Source: Verrucomicrobiia bacterium
Lineage (GTDB): Bacteria > Verrucomicrobiota > Verrucomicrobiia > JABWAM01
Assembly: GCA_028687435.1 (NCBI GenBank)
Contig: JAQUAF010000030.1
Coordinates: 1-62,300, forward strand
Length of the DNA stretch: 62,300 bases
Reading direction: 5' to 3'
The notes under the pieces were generated by a model. That model made no database searches. It worked only from the letters and a program-made list of their open reading frames with translations, and was not told the origin of the DNA. The position numbers and the translations under genes are program-made. Shown one piece after another: positions 16,755 through 26,297 of the stretch (the first letter of the stretch is position 1; each line of letters starts with the position of its first letter).

Positions 16755-18263
16755 TTAGGCACTGGGGCGCTGAGGAATGGGGATGGATTCATGGTTCAAT
16801 GTTGGCGGGTGGCCGGCGATGGATTGGCGTGTGCCATCCGGCAATTTCTTGCGAAGGCCGGGCGCCAACCATGGGCGATGGGCGCGGAGCAGGGCGCCGC
16901 ATAATTGGTCGATCTGTCCCAGTGTCAGGGTTGAGGCGGTGTGCGGGTCCAGCATCATGGCCTGGCGAAGGCGAAAGGGGTTTTCCTCGAGGAGGGCGCG
17001 GGCGGCCAATTCCTGCGCATTGAGGTTGGTTTGGATGATGGCGGCGCATTGCGCGGGCAGGTTTCCCACCCGGGCGGGGCGGATTCCCCGGCGGTCAACG
17101 GCGCATGGCGTCTCCACGCAGCAATCGTTGGGCAGGTTGGAGATAAGACGGTGATGATCGCGACCATTGGAAACATTCCCATTAAACAGGAAGGTTTGAT
17201 TTGAAAGCATGGCCTGGATGATCTTTGCGGGGTATTCGTGGCTTGGGTGATAGTCATCGGCCCGGGCCATGGGAATTCCGGAGCGCAATTCCTTTTGGAT
17301 GAGGCGGAATTCCCGCTGCTGTTCGCGGCAGGTTTTCAGGTAGCGTCCGGTTTGGATGCCCATCCTTTTGATTTCACCCGGGTGTTGCAAAAAGAATGGG
17401 ACATATTCCGCGGTATGATGGGGGGATTCGGTCATGTAGTATCCCAGCCGCAGCATGAGTTCGAAGCGCACCCGGTCGTGGGCGAAGAGTTCCGGATGAT
17501 CTTTGATATGCCAGAGTTTGGGGTATTGGTCCTTTCCATCCTTTTGAAGCCGGAGAAAAAAGGCCATGTGATTGATGCCCGCGCAATGGAAGTCGTAGTT
17601 CAATGAAGCGAGACGCTTGATCATTTCGAGCCATTCCGCGGCCTGTTTTTTCCTGTCGCGCAGGCGTAAGTGGCGGGTGAGCCAGCCGCGTCCGGCATCC
17701 ATCAATTTCAGGACGCATTTGAGCCAGGTGAAAGAGGCCTGGACGCCGTGACAGAGGCCGATGAGTTTGACGCCGGGGGCGGCGCGTTGAAGGAAGAGGC
17801 AGTTGATGCCCATGGGATTGACGTAATTCATCAACAGCGCCTTGGGACAATAGCGGCGGATATCCCGGCAGATTGCCAGCAGCACGGGTGCGGTTCTGGC
17901 AGCCCGGAAGATTCCGCCCGCGCCGAGGGTGTCGCCGATGGTTTGATTCAAACCGAATTTTTCGGGAATGGCGAAATCCTTGCGGGTGGCGTCGAATCCC
18001 CCCACATTCACCGTGCAGATGACAAAGTCGGCGCCTTCCATGAGCCGCCGGCGGTCGGTGGACGCGGTGACGGTCAGTTTTTCCGCGCCGAAGCATTGGC
18101 CGAGGTTTTTGGCGAGTTGTCTCGCGGTTTCCAGCCGTTCGGGGTCGATGTCGTTGAGCGCCAGTTCCAGCGGTTGCCGCCGGATGGATTCGACGGCGAG
18201 CAGGTCGCTGAACAGGTTTCTGGTGAAGACCACGGAACCGGCGCCCAAAAAGAGGATTTTCAC
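16755..18263 (-). CDS. GH4-family glycosidase (alpha-galactosidase/alpha-glucosidase type)
   Basis: The protein has 502 residues from a GTG at 18263. Longer frames upstream run through the GC-rich repeat at 18304-18330 and encode only its KEGGAPAPP-type peptide, so they are rejected. The N-terminal Rossmann motif KILFLGAGSVVFTRNLFSD binds NAD. Other GH4 features are NDIDPERL, NYVNPMGINC, the metal-binding GLCHGVQ (Cys and His) and NHMAFFL. GH4 enzymes cleave glycosides by an NAD- and Mn-dependent oxidation-elimination mechanism in the cytoplasm. The MelA-like N-terminus suggests an alpha-galactoside or alpha-glucoside substrate, but this cannot be decided here. The HAD gene follows 35 bp downstream. 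Confidence 0.88.
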   Translation of the reverse strand: MKILFLGAGSVVFTRNLFSDLLAVESIRRQPLELALNDIDPERLETARQLAKNLGQCFGAEKLTVTASTDRRRLMEGADFVICTVNVGGFDATRKDFAIPEKFGLNQTIGDTLGAGGIFRAARTAPVLLAICRDIRRYCPKALLMNYVNPMGINCLFLQRAAPGVKLIGLCHGVQASFTWLKCVLKLMDAGRGWLTRHLRLRDRKKQAAEWLEMIKRLASLNYDFHCAGINHMAFFLRLQKDGKDQYPKLWHIKDHPELFAHDRVRFELMLRLGYYMTESPHHTAEYVPFFLQHPGEIKRMGIQTGRYLKTCREQQREFRLIQKELRSGIPMARADDYHPSHEYPAKIIQAMLSNQTFLFNGNVSNGRDHHRLISNLPNDCCVETPCAVDRRGIRPARVGNLPAQCAAIIQTNLNAQELAARALLEENPFRLRQAMMLDPHTASTLTLGQIDQLCGALLRAHRPWLAPGLRKKLPDGTRQSIAGHPPTLNHESIPIPQRPSA

Positions 18264-18303
18264 GGTGTTTCTTTTGTGTTGTGGAAGTTCAATTTTGTTT
18301 GGA

Positions 18304-18330
18304 GGAGGCGGTGCGGGAGCCCCGCCCTCC
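18304..18330. repeat. GC-rich dispersed repeat, copy D
   Basis: GGAGGCGGTGCGGGAGCCCC followed by GCCCTCC is the inverted orientation of copies A and B. It lies in the 121-bp gap between the pseudopilin gene and the GH4 gene. Confidence 0.75.
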
Positions 18331-18384
18331 TTTTTCAAATGAAAAAAATGGAGCGCTGACCTCCCGGGCGGCATTGGAGATCAA

Positions 18385-19071
18385 TCACTGCCAGGGGGGT
18401 GTGTTGAAGGAGGTGGCGTTGATCCTGGCCAGGTCCCACCATTCGGCGTGGCCGTCGCAGAAGATGAAGTTGCCGCCGCCGGTGTGCGGCGTGCCGGGGA
18501 ATGGCGCGTGGGCCGGAAGCGGCGCCACGGTGTAGAGGCCCCCGGTGTCGGCGGGGCTGGCTTCGGCGAGCAGCAAAATGGCCGAAGGATTGTTTATTTC
18601 CATGAAACGCCGGCCGATCCTGTTGTTGGTCAGGTCGATTCTGCTGTTGAGGTAATAGTTTTGAGAGTATTCTCCATAGTATCCCGGCGCGCCGGTGAAT
18701 TTTGCGGTCGGGCAGTCCAGCACGGAGCCTGTCATGTTCCAAGGGCCAAGACTTTTGACTGTCAGGCGGTTTTCAAACGCCAGAAAGCGTCCCCAAGTGT
18801 AGGTGCCGCCTTTGTAGCCGACGTAAATGGATGGAACGATATAGTCATCGTAGGACTCGGCGTAGAGGACGTGGATGAGGTGCAGTTGCTTGAGATTGTT
18901 CATGCAGGTGATCTGGCGCGCTTTTTCCCTGGCGTTTTGCAGGGCCGGGGACAGCAGGGCGGCCAAAATGGAGACAATGGCTATGACGACCAATAATTCT
19001 ATGAGCGTGAATGCTTTGGCAAGGAGGGGTTGCGAACCGGTTCGGACGGAAATGAATGAGGGGGTGTTCAT
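18385..19071 (-). CDS. prepilin-type (H-X9-DG) pseudopilin, cassette 1
   Basis: This is a 228-residue protein from the ATG at 19071, which overlaps the regulator stop as ATGA; a start 4 codons upstream is possible. It has a class III signal: a basic leader ending LLAKA, then [20 protein letters not shown], so a prepilin peptidase would cut before the Phe and leave a single N-terminal helix. [18 protein letters not shown] follows, typical of this family. The C-terminus holds the H-X9-DG signature ([13 protein letters not shown]). Such proteins are greatly expanded in Lentisphaerota, Planctomycetota and Verrucomicrobiota; their function is not established. Translational coupling to the GntR gene suggests production controlled by the sensed ligand. 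Confidence 0.88.
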   Translation of the reverse strand: MNTPSFISVRTGSQPLLAKAFTLIELLVVIAIVSILAALLSPALQNAREKARQITCMNNLKQLHLIHVLYAESYDDYIVPSIYVGYKGGTYTWGRFLAFENRLTVKSLGPWNMTGSVLDCPTAKFTGAPGYYGEYSQNYYLNSRIDLTNNRIGRRFMEINNPSAILLLAEASPADTGGLYTVAPLPAHAPFPGTPHTGGGNFIFCDGHAEWWDLARINATSFNTPPWQ

Positions 19072-20282
19072 GCCGGGGTCCATTGAGATTGTGCAACAAG
19101 GGTTTGTCCAGCGTTTTCAGGGAGGAATGAACCGGGGGTGGGGTGGGCCGCCGGCGGATTCAGACGCCCCCGCAGCGCGATGGGCAGAGGAGGAAGGGGA
19201 TCGCCCATGATCCGTTTGCAAAGAAGATCCAGCAAAGTCTTTGCGATGGTCTGGGGGGAGAATTCATATCGCATGATGGGGAGGGGATAGCGATGGATGA
19301 TTCCCTCGTTGGAAGAGGTCATGAGCAGCAGACGGTCCGGGACATCGATGTTTTTTTCAGTCAGCGCCCGCGCGACGCCATAAGCCGCAACATCGTCCGA
19401 GACCAGCAGGGCGTCCGGCCATGGATTGGCAGAGCCGGGGGATTCCCATTGCCTGATCAATTCCAGCGTTTTTTCATATGCCAGAGGTTCCAGGAGTTCG
19501 CTGGGGAGGGGACTGTCGCGCAGCGGGTGAATCTGGATTTTGGGAAGGTTCAATGCGCGCGCGGCTTCATCAAGCCCCTCAAGATCCATGGAGGAATCGC
19601 GGTTGCTGTCCAAGGTTCTCAAATAGGCGATGTGGCGAAGCCCTTTTTCCGCCATGAACTCCGCCGCTTCGCGCGTGAAACGACGCAGGTCCAGCATGAC
19701 ATCCAATTTTGGATCGGATTGTTTGGGGCAGACACCCAGCCGGACGCGGGGGATATCCGGTTTGAGAAAGGAATCCTCTTCCTGGGCCAGTCCGCCGTGG
19801 AGTTTGATGATTCCCTGAAAAGGATAGTTGCGCAGGTCATCGATGAAATTTTGATAGGCGGTGGAGTATTGGGCGCCGGATTGCGTTCTCAAAGAGGTGA
19901 GATCGTCATAGACCCTGCAGGTCCAGCAGTGTTTTTCGTTGGATTCCATTTCCGAGCGCAGATGTTTGAGGATGGATCGTGAGAATTGGGCGTTTTCGTC
20001 GGCAAGGCTGGGACCGATGAGAATGCCGATGGCCGGGCGATGGGAGCCGGATTTGACGAATGTTCCATGTTTTGCCCGGCGTTCGATAAGACCTTCGGCT
20101 GCGAGTCGAGCCATGGCTTTGCTGATGGTAGACCGCCCGACGTGCCATTGACGGGCCAGTTCATCGGTTGGAGGCAGGCGGGTGGCAGGTTTGAGTTCCC
20201 CTTTTTTTATTTGGGAACGCAGAAGACGTTCGATTTGTTGATCGACCGTTTCGGCAGACTGGATGTTCAAGGGGATATTCAT
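19068..20282 (-). CDS. GntR/LacI-type regulator, cassette 1
   Basis: The 404-residue protein has a GntR winged helix (about 10-80: [20 protein letters not shown], then [28 protein letters not shown]) joined to a LacI-type sensor ([70 protein letters not shown]). It is clearly paralogous to the proteins at 32010 and 40154, sharing the segments CRVYDD, YEKTLEL, LLVSDD and RYEFS. It is the first gene of the minus-strand glycan cluster and has its own promoter at 20303-20331. It probably represses or activates the cluster in response to a sugar. Confidence 0.9.
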   Translation of the reverse strand: MNIPLNIQSAETVDQQIERLLRSQIKKGELKPATRLPPTDELARQWHVGRSTISKAMARLAAEGLIERRAKHGTFVKSGSHRPAIGILIGPSLADENAQFSRSILKHLRSEMESNEKHCWTCRVYDDLTSLRTQSGAQYSTAYQNFIDDLRNYPFQGIIKLHGGLAQEEDSFLKPDIPRVRLGVCPKQSDPKLDVMLDLRRFTREAAEFMAEKGLRHIAYLRTLDSNRDSSMDLEGLDEAARALNLPKIQIHPLRDSPLPSELLEPLAYEKTLELIRQWESPGSANPWPDALLVSDDVAAYGVARALTEKNIDVPDRLLLMTSSNEGIIHRYPLPIMRYEFSPQTIAKTLLDLLCKRIMGDPLPPLPIALRGRLNPPAAHPTPGSFLPENAGQTLVAQSQWTPA

Positions 20283-20302
20283 TCCTTAACTTTCCTTGCA
20301 TA

Positions 20303-20331
20303 AGGATAATGGAGGATAATCAAAAAGTCAA
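20303..20331 (-). promoter_or_regulatory. promoter of cassette 1 regulator
   Basis: On the minus strand TTGACT (20331-20326) is followed by a 17-bp spacer and TATCCT (20308-20303), 21 bp before the start codon at 20282. The spacer contains a second ATTATCC, making a direct repeat of GATTATCCTCCATTATCC type that could be part of an operator. Confidence 0.5.
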
Positions 20332-20356
20332 GTACGAAGGAAACGAAGGAAACCTG

Positions 20357-20385
20357 TTGACGTTTAAGAGCAACCTTTTTATAGT
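20357..20385 (+). promoter_or_regulatory. promoter of nusA-infB
   Basis: TTGACG at 20357-20362, a 17-bp spacer and TATAGT at 20380-20385 form a good sigma-70-type promoter. It leaves a leader of about 70 bases before the nusA start codon. It is divergent from the regulator promoter, with about 25 bp between the two -35 boxes. Confidence 0.6.
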
Positions 20386-20460
20386 CACCAAACCCAAGGA
20401 GAGAAAACCGAATTAAGAAGTGGGTGAAAACCCCGCTTTTTTTTTCCCTGAAAGGTTTCT

Positions 20461-21759
20461 ATGAATGGTGAACTAATTGCGCTGCTGGATTACTACGAAA
20501 AAGAGAAAGGCATTGATCGTGAGACCATGATCAAGGCCATCGAGGATGGAGTGGCAGCCGCCGGGCTTAAGCGCAAGGATGAGCCAAGCCGGGAATTGAA
20601 GGTGACCATTGACCGCAAGACCGGGCGGATGGATGCGTCTGCGAAACTCATTGTGGTTGAGAAGGTTAAGGATCCCCGATCCGAGATCGGCATTCTCAAG
20701 GCCCGCCGGATCAAATCGGATGCCAAGATTGGGGATGAATTGCTGATGGAACTGGAACCTCGCGATTTTGGGCGCATAGCGGCTCAGACCGCGAAGCAGG
20801 CCATTCTCCAGCGCCAGCGCTCGGCCGAGAAGCAGAAGATCGTCACCGAATTCAAGGATCGGGTGGGGGATATTGTCAGCGGGGTGATCCGACGTTTTGA
20901 ACATTCGGATGTGTTTATTGATTTGGGGAAATTCGAGGCCAGATTGCCGGCCCGGGAGAGGGTGTCCACGGAGGAGTATCAATCGGGGGACCGGATTCGG
21001 GCTTTTGTGCTGGCGGTGGAAAACGACAAGCATGGTCCGGAGATCATCCTGTCGCGGAACAATCCCAGTTTTGTGAAGCGTCTTTTTGAGCTGGAAGTCA
21101 GCGAGATTGCGGATAAGACGGTGGAAATAAAGAGCATTGCCCGCGAGCCGGGATTTCGCACCAAGATGGCCGTGAGTTCCCGCGACGAGAAGGTTGATCC
21201 GGTTGGGGCGTGCGTGGGGATGCGAGGGGTGCGCGTAAAAAACATCGTGCGCGAATTGAATGGCGAGAAAGTGGACATTATCCGGTGGCACAGCAATCTG
21301 AACGAATTTATCGAGGAGGCGTTGAAGCCGGCCAAGATCAAGAAGGTGGAAATGGATGAGGCCGCCAAGCGGGTGAAGGTGACGGTTGGCGTCGATGATC
21401 TTTCGCTGGCGGTGGGCAAGCGCGGGCAGAATGCCCGGCTGACATCGCGTTTGATCGGCTGGCATCTGACCATTGAAAAGGATGAGACGAGCGAGATCGC
21501 ATTTGAGAACAAATTGACGCAGGTGGCGGCTGTTTTGGCGGAGAACCTGGGGATAGCCAAAAATGTGGCATCCCTGCTGGTTCATGCGGGTTTGACGAGT
21601 GTGGAAGCCATCCAGTCCGCCGAGGTAAGCGACATTGAACAGATTGCCGGAATCAGTCCGGATCAGGCCCGTGCCATTTTTGATCTGGCGCAGAAGAAGG
21701 CTCCGGCGCCAGCCGCTGAAGCTGCGGCTCCGGCTGAACCCAAGCCGGCCTCCGCCTAA
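20461..21759 (+). CDS. nusA: transcription termination/antitermination factor NusA
   Basis: The 432-residue product binds RNA polymerase and modulates pausing, termination and antitermination. The N-terminal domain starts MNGELIALLDYYEKEKGIDRETM, followed by an S1 domain (RVGDIVSGVIRRFEHSDVFIDLGKFEA, about 138-200). KH domains follow, with DPVGACVGMRGVRVKNIVRELNGEKVDIIRW and LAVGKRGQNARLTSRLIGW. The C-terminal region has one helix-hairpin-helix-like repeat and an Ala/Pro-rich tail. It lies 24 bp upstream of infB, the usual partner. The rimP gene that often precedes nusA is not present here. Confidence 0.97.
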   Translation: MNGELIALLDYYEKEKGIDRETMIKAIEDGVAAAGLKRKDEPSRELKVTIDRKTGRMDASAKLIVVEKVKDPRSEIGILKARRIKSDAKIGDELLMELEPRDFGRIAAQTAKQAILQRQRSAEKQKIVTEFKDRVGDIVSGVIRRFEHSDVFIDLGKFEARLPARERVSTEEYQSGDRIRAFVLAVENDKHGPEIILSRNNPSFVKRLFELEVSEIADKTVEIKSIAREPGFRTKMAVSSRDEKVDPVGACVGMRGVRVKNIVRELNGEKVDIIRWHSNLNEFIEEALKPAKIKKVEMDEAAKRVKVTVGVDDLSLAVGKRGQNARLTSRLIGWHLTIEKDETSEIAFENKLTQVAAVLAENLGIAKNVASLLVHAGLTSVEAIQSAEVSDIEQIAGISPDQARAIFDLAQKKAPAPAAEAAAPAEPKPASA

Positions 21760-21783
21760 TTCAATTTTTTAGAAGGTTTTTAA

Positions 21784-23847
21784 ATGCCTGTAACAACCAC
21801 CAGACGGAGTTCAGTCAAGACAACAGGAGCGGCTGTCAAAAAAACGGCGCCAGCCGCTCAGGGCGAATCCGCGAAACCCGCGCGCAAGCGGGTGTTGGAC
21901 CTGATTTCCCCCAAGCCGCCGCCCGCGCCGGCGGTTGAAGCCAAGCCGGTTGCTGCTGCGGCAACGGAGCCGGCCCAGCCCGTCCAACCACCGGATGGGG
22001 GCGCCAAAGCCGCGACGGAAACATCATTGGCGGATTCCAAGGTTTTGCACCTGAAACCGCCCATTGTGGTCAAGGATTTGGCGGCGCTGATTGCGGTGAA
22101 GCCGTTTCAACTTATCAGCGAATTGATGCAGTTGAAGATTCTGGCTTCAATGAACCAGGTGATTGAACCCGAAGTGGCGCGCAAGATTTGCGAAAAACAT
22201 GGGTTCAAGCTTTCGCTTGAGCGGCGTGGTGAACATCCGCCCAAGCCGGTTGAGACGCCCAAGGAGGCGCCCAAGAAGGTCAAGGAAGAACCCAAACCGG
22301 TGAAACTGGTGGCACGCCCGCCGGTGGTGACGATCATGGGGCATGTCGACCATGGCAAGACATCGTTGCTGGATGCGATTCGCAAGAGCGATGTGGTGGC
22401 CGGGGAAGCTGGCGGCATCACCCAGCATATTGGCGCATACAATGTCAAATTGCCGCCGGCGAAGGACGATTCGAAGGGAACGCCGAGGTCCATTACTTTT
22501 ATTGACACCCCGGGACATGAGGCTTTCACCGCCATGCGCGCACGCGGCGCGAATGTGACGGATATCGTGGTGCTGGTGGTGGCGGGAAGCGAGGGGTTGA
22601 TGCCCCAGACTCTGGAAGCCATCAGCCATGCCAAGGCCGCCAATGTTCCCATCATGGTGGCGATCAACAAGATGGATTTGGAGGCGGCGCAGAAATTCAA
22701 GGACCGCCTGAAGAAGCAGCTGCAGGAACAGGATTTGACGCCCGAGGATTGGGGCGGCAAGACGATTGTGGTGGAGGTGTCCGCCACCAAGAAGACAGGG
22801 ATCGATCATTTGCTGGAAATGATCATGCTGCAGGCGGAGATGATGGAACTCAAGGCTGAGACTGGCGCGATGGCCGAGGGCTCCATTATCGAGGCGCAGA
22901 TGGAACCCGGGCGGGGGCCGACTGCGACCGTGCTGGTGCGGCGGGGGGTTCTCAAGGTGGGCAATTCCTTTATTGTGGGACAACATTTCGGCAAGGCCAA
23001 AGCCCTGGTGGATGACACAGGCAAGCAGGTGAAGGAGGCCGGGCCTTCCATGCCGGTGAAAATTGTGGGACTTTCGGCTGTTCCCGAGGCAGGGCTGGTG
23101 TTCAAGGTGGTCCAAAGCGATGTGGAAGCCCGTTCCCATAGCGAACAGCAACGGGAGGAGTTGCGTCTTAAAAAACTTGAAGGGCCGAAGCGTCTGACGA
23201 TTGAGGATTTGCTCACGCCGGTCAATGACCAGGTCAAGCAACTCAAGGTGATTTTGAAGACGGATGTCCAGGGATCCAGCGAAGCCATCAAGGAGGCGGT
23301 TTCCAGGCTGCCCCAAGACAAGGTGAATGTGGACATCATTCACATGGCGGTGGGGCCTGTTTCGGAAAATGATGTGTTGCTGGCCGCGGCATCCAAGGCG
23401 TTGATCGTCGGGTTTCAGGTGAAAGTGGATACGCTGGCTGCCGGCAAGGCCGAGGAGCAGGGGGTGCAGATCCAGCTTTTCCGAATCATTTACGAACTGA
23501 CCGACAAAATCCGCGAGTTCATGAGCGGCTTGCTTGATCCGGAGACCAAGGTGGTCATGCTGGGGCGCGCGGAAGTCAAGCAGGTGTTCAATCTTTCCAA
23601 GGGCGGCAACGTGGCGGGCTGTCTGGTTTCGCAGGGCCGGGCGGATCGCAAGAGCCGGGTGCGGATTGTCCGGCAGCGAAATACGATTTTCGAAGGCGCC
23701 ATTTCCACATTGCGCCGGTTCCAGGACGACGTCAACGAAGTGCGCACCGGCCTGGAGTGCGGTCTTCGCGTGGACGGTTTCAACGACTACCAGCCGGGCG
23801 ACATCATCGAGTGTTATCACATCGAGAAGATTGCGCCCAAGCTGTGA
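21784..23847 (+). CDS. infB: translation initiation factor IF-2
   Basis: The 687-residue GTPase delivers initiator tRNA to the ribosome. The N-terminal ~120 residues are Pro/Ala-rich and disordered, followed by the IF2N-like domain ([12 protein letters not shown]). The G domain has G1 GHVDHGKT at 186-193, the G3 DTPGH at 241-245 and NKMD near 295. Downstream are the beta-barrel domain and the C-terminal IF2 domains ([12 protein letters not shown], then [26 protein letters not shown]). The sequence AGGAGG is not obvious upstream, but an AGAAGG lies 9 bp before the start. It forms an operon with nusA; rbfA and truB do not follow. Confidence 0.97.
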   Translation: MPVTTTRRSSVKTTGAAVKKTAPAAQGESAKPARKRVLDLISPKPPPAPAVEAKPVAAAATEPAQPVQPPDGGAKAATETSLADSKVLHLKPPIVVKDLAALIAVKPFQLISELMQLKILASMNQVIEPEVARKICEKHGFKLSLERRGEHPPKPVETPKEAPKKVKEEPKPVKLVARPPVVTIMGHVDHGKTSLLDAIRKSDVVAGEAGGITQHIGAYNVKLPPAKDDSKGTPRSITFIDTPGHEAFTAMRARGANVTDIVVLVVAGSEGLMPQTLEAISHAKAANVPIMVAINKMDLEAAQKFKDRLKKQLQEQDLTPEDWGGKTIVVEVSATKKTGIDHLLEMIMLQAEMMELKAETGAMAEGSIIEAQMEPGRGPTATVLVRRGVLKVGNSFIVGQHFGKAKALVDDTGKQVKEAGPSMPVKIVGLSAVPEAGLVFKVVQSDVEARSHSEQQREELRLKKLEGPKRLTIEDLLTPVNDQVKQLKVILKTDVQGSSEAIKEAVSRLPQDKVNVDIIHMAVGPVSENDVLLAAASKALIVGFQVKVDTLAAGKAEEQGVQIQLFRIIYELTDKIREFMSGLLDPETKVVMLGRAEVKQVFNLSKGGNVAGCLVSQGRADRKSRVRIVRQRNTIFEGAISTLRRFQDDVNEVRTGLECGLRVDGFNDYQPGDIIECYHIEKIAPKL

Positions 23848-23927
23848 TTGGGGAGGTTGTTCAGGCTGAAGTCTGAAGGTTGCGGGCGGATTGCGTCGGG
23901 GCTTCCGCGCACAAAGCCGGGGCGGGG

Positions 23928-25025
23928 TCAGGGCAGGGAGAGGATTTCGAGGGCGGCGTTTTCTGCGGCTGGCAGGCGTCCGATTTGTCTGCGCACTTCC
24001 GCGTAATCATTTTCCATCTGCTGGCGGGCCGGCTTGTCATGGAGGAGCCGTTGCGCCTCGGCGGTGATGGCTTCGGCGGTGAACTGGTGCTGGATGAATT
24101 CCCGCACGATTTCCCGGCCGGCCAGCACATTGGGCATTCCCAGATGGGAAACCCGGAGAAGGGCGCGCCCCATCAGATAGGTGGGCCATGCGACCCGGTA
24201 GATGACGCACATGGGAAGCCCGGCCAGGGCGGCTTCGAGCGTTGCGGTGCCGGAGCAGACCACGGCTGCTGCCGCATGTTGGTGGAGATGGGAGGGGGAT
24301 TGCAGAATGGCGTCAGGCGCGAATGAGCGGATCAACTGGGTGGAGCGTCCGGCATTGCAGGCGCAAGCGATTTTCAGTCCGGGCTGGGCCTGTTTCAACA
24401 TGGTCTCGGCCGCCGCCAGCACAGGCATGTGCTGACGGATTTCCCGTTCACGGCTTCCGGGGAAAAAGGCCAGGAGTTTCGGGTCGCGGGAGTCGGAGGA
24501 AAAGGAGGGGGTGTTGGCGAGGGGGTGGCCGACAAACACCGCGCGCAATCCCGTTTCCTCGTACAAATCGGGTTCAAAGGGAAAGATGCAAAGCAGAAGA
24601 TCAATGTAGCAGGCCATTTTCCATTTGCGCGATTCATGCCAGGCCCAGATTTGAGGCGAGACGTATTGAACCGTTCGCGGCGCGGCTGCGGGGCCGCGCG
24701 CATGGCGGACGGATTCAAGGAAACGGAGATTGAAGCCGGGGTAATCGATCCCGACCACCGCCCATGGTTTGCGCCTTCGTGTTTCATCGAGGAGCTGGCG
24801 GAAGAGGCGTTTGAAGAAACGGTAATTTTTGATGACTTCCAGGATTCCAACCACAGCCAGGTTGCTGACATCGGCCAGGATTTCCATGCCGGCTTCCCTC
24901 ATTTTGGGGCCTCCCATGCCGGCGAAAACGAGGGTTGGATCCTTTGCCCGGAGGGCGTGGATCAATTCGGCGCCGCGGGTGTCGCCGCTGGCTTCTCCGG
25001 CCAGCAGAAAGATCGTCCGGCTCAT
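23928..25025 (-). CDS. lpxB: lipid-A-disaccharide synthase
   Basis: The 365-residue enzyme joins UDP-2,3-diacylglucosamine and lipid X to form the lipid A disaccharide at the inner membrane. Family features are the N-terminal IFLLAGEASGDTRGAELIHAL, AGMGGPKMREAGME, VVGIDYPGFNLR, YVSPQIWAWHESRK and the C-terminal SGTATLEAALAGLPMCVIYR nucleotide-binding region. The start codon overlaps the stop of dprA by 4 bases, so dprA-lpxB is an operon. Together with lpxK at 49183 it shows the organism makes lipopolysaccharide. Confidence 0.96.
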   Translation of the reverse strand: MSRTIFLLAGEASGDTRGAELIHALRAKDPTLVFAGMGGPKMREAGMEILADVSNLAVVGILEVIKNYRFFKRLFRQLLDETRRRKPWAVVGIDYPGFNLRFLESVRHARGPAAAPRTVQYVSPQIWAWHESRKWKMACYIDLLLCIFPFEPDLYEETGLRAVFVGHPLANTPSFSSDSRDPKLLAFFPGSREREIRQHMPVLAAAETMLKQAQPGLKIACACNAGRSTQLIRSFAPDAILQSPSHLHQHAAAAVVCSGTATLEAALAGLPMCVIYRVAWPTYLMGRALLRVSHLGMPNVLAGREIVREFIQHQFTAEAITAEAQRLLHDKPARQQMENDYAEVRRQIGRLPAAENAALEILSLP

Positions 25026-26134
25026 GACACGACCTCCGCCGCCGCGCGCACGTATTGTTTGCCGGGGAACTGGCGCACGGCTTTTTTCATTTCCAAAACC
25101 ATCAGCGTGGCAGAAACCACCGCGGGGGGAAGTTCGGTGTCGGCAATGATCCGGTCAATGGGGGTTTCCTCGGTCCCGATTTTGGACAATACAGCCTGTT
25201 CGGTTTCCGTGAGCCGGATGATCCGGCCCTGTTCGGGCGCGGGTGTCCTGGTGTTTTCCGGAAGCAGATAGGTGAATTCCTCCATGATATCCTCGACGCT
25301 TTGGACCAGTTTTGCCCCGTGTTTGATCAGGTGATTGCAGCCATGGGATTGGGGGGAGTCGATCCGTCCGGGAACGGCAAAAACCTGCCGTCCCTGTTCG
25401 AGGGCGAAGTTGGCAGTGATGAGAGCTCCGCTGTTGGTGCCGGCCTCCACGACGAGGGCGCCCATGGTCATGCCGCTGACAATGCGGTTGCGCATGGGGA
25501 AAGTCTGCCGGTCCGGGGATCGGGCGCAGGGAAATTCGCTGATGATGACGCCATGGGCCGCGGCGATTTCATCTGCCAGCCTGGCGTTTTCGGCTTTGGA
25601 AAGGTAGTCAAAGCCGAACCCCAGCACCGCCACGGCGCGTCCACCGGCTTGAAGGCATCCCCGATGGGCATGGGTGTCGATGCCGCGCGCGAGACCGCTG
25701 ACCACGGTGAGACCGATGTTGCCCAACTGATAGCCGAAACGGCGGGCGGTTTCGCTGCCGTAAAGGGTGGTCTGACGCGAACCGACGACCGCGATGGAGT
25801 TTTTTTCGCCGTGCAACCGTCCGCGGCAGTAGAGGATGAGGGGGGGATCGTGAATCTGTTTGAGGAGGGTGGGGTAATCGTCGTCCTCCTGGGTCAACAG
25901 GGTCAGTTGATGCTTTTGAATGGCGGCCAATTCATCCTCCCAGCGGATGGTTTCGCGCCATCCCGCGATGGCGGTTGCGGATTTTGTGTTGATCCCTTCG
26001 ACTGTTTTGAGGTCCGCGATGCAGGCCGCGAGGATGTTTTGGGGCGAACCGAAGCGCTGGATGAGACGACGGACGGTCACCGGACCGATATGATCCGTCA
26101 TATTCAGAATGGCCAGTGCCTCCTTGTTTGTCAT
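25022..26134 (-). CDS. dprA: DNA-processing protein DprA (Smf)
   Basis: The 370-residue product starts at the ATG at 26134 (MTNKEALAILNMTDHIG); the longer frame adds 24 unsupported residues. DprA loads RecA onto incoming single-stranded DNA in natural transformation. The N-terminal SAM-like helix-hairpin region (GPVTVRRLIQRFG) is followed by the Rossmann-like core: IAVVGSRQTTLYG, TVVSGLARGIDTHAHRG, AVLGFGFDYLSKAEN, ISEFPCA, FPMRNRIVSGMTMGALVVEAGTNSGALITANFALEQGRQVFAVPG. The C-terminal winged-helix is present (ETPIDRIIADTELPPAVVSATLMVLEMKKAVRQFPGKQYVR). It is the first gene of an operon with lpxB. Confidence 0.96.
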   Translation of the reverse strand: MTNKEALAILNMTDHIGPVTVRRLIQRFGSPQNILAACIADLKTVEGINTKSATAIAGWRETIRWEDELAAIQKHQLTLLTQEDDDYPTLLKQIHDPPLILYCRGRLHGEKNSIAVVGSRQTTLYGSETARRFGYQLGNIGLTVVSGLARGIDTHAHRGCLQAGGRAVAVLGFGFDYLSKAENARLADEIAAAHGVIISEFPCARSPDRQTFPMRNRIVSGMTMGALVVEAGTNSGALITANFALEQGRQVFAVPGRIDSPQSHGCNHLIKHGAKLVQSVEDIMEEFTYLLPENTRTPAPEQGRIIRLTETEQAVLSKIGTEETPIDRIIADTELPPAVVSATLMVLEMKKAVRQFPGKQYVRAAAEVVS

Positions 26135-26297
26135 GCACCCTTTCCCATGCCGTGAACAGGGACGGATGCCAAGAGCTTTTTTGCCGCCATTCAGGCGCTG
26201 GGGCACTGAGGCGCAAAGACACTGGGGGGAATTTTGGAAATTAGCGGTTCAAACGGCTTGCATGGGATGATTTTGCGAGTAGGATGAAGCACATTCC

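Noticed and set aside
16755..18374. Longer version of the GH4 gene beginning at 18374
   Set aside because: The extension translates the GC-rich repeat at 18304-18330; the Rossmann motif begins right at the GTG at 18263.
22147..23820. A 557-codon minus-strand frame opposite infB
   Set aside because: It is antisense to a confident housekeeping gene and has the usual shadow composition.
23848..23927. Rho-independent terminator between infB and lpxB
   Set aside because: The convergent gap is GC-rich but shows no stable stem followed by a T run on either strand.
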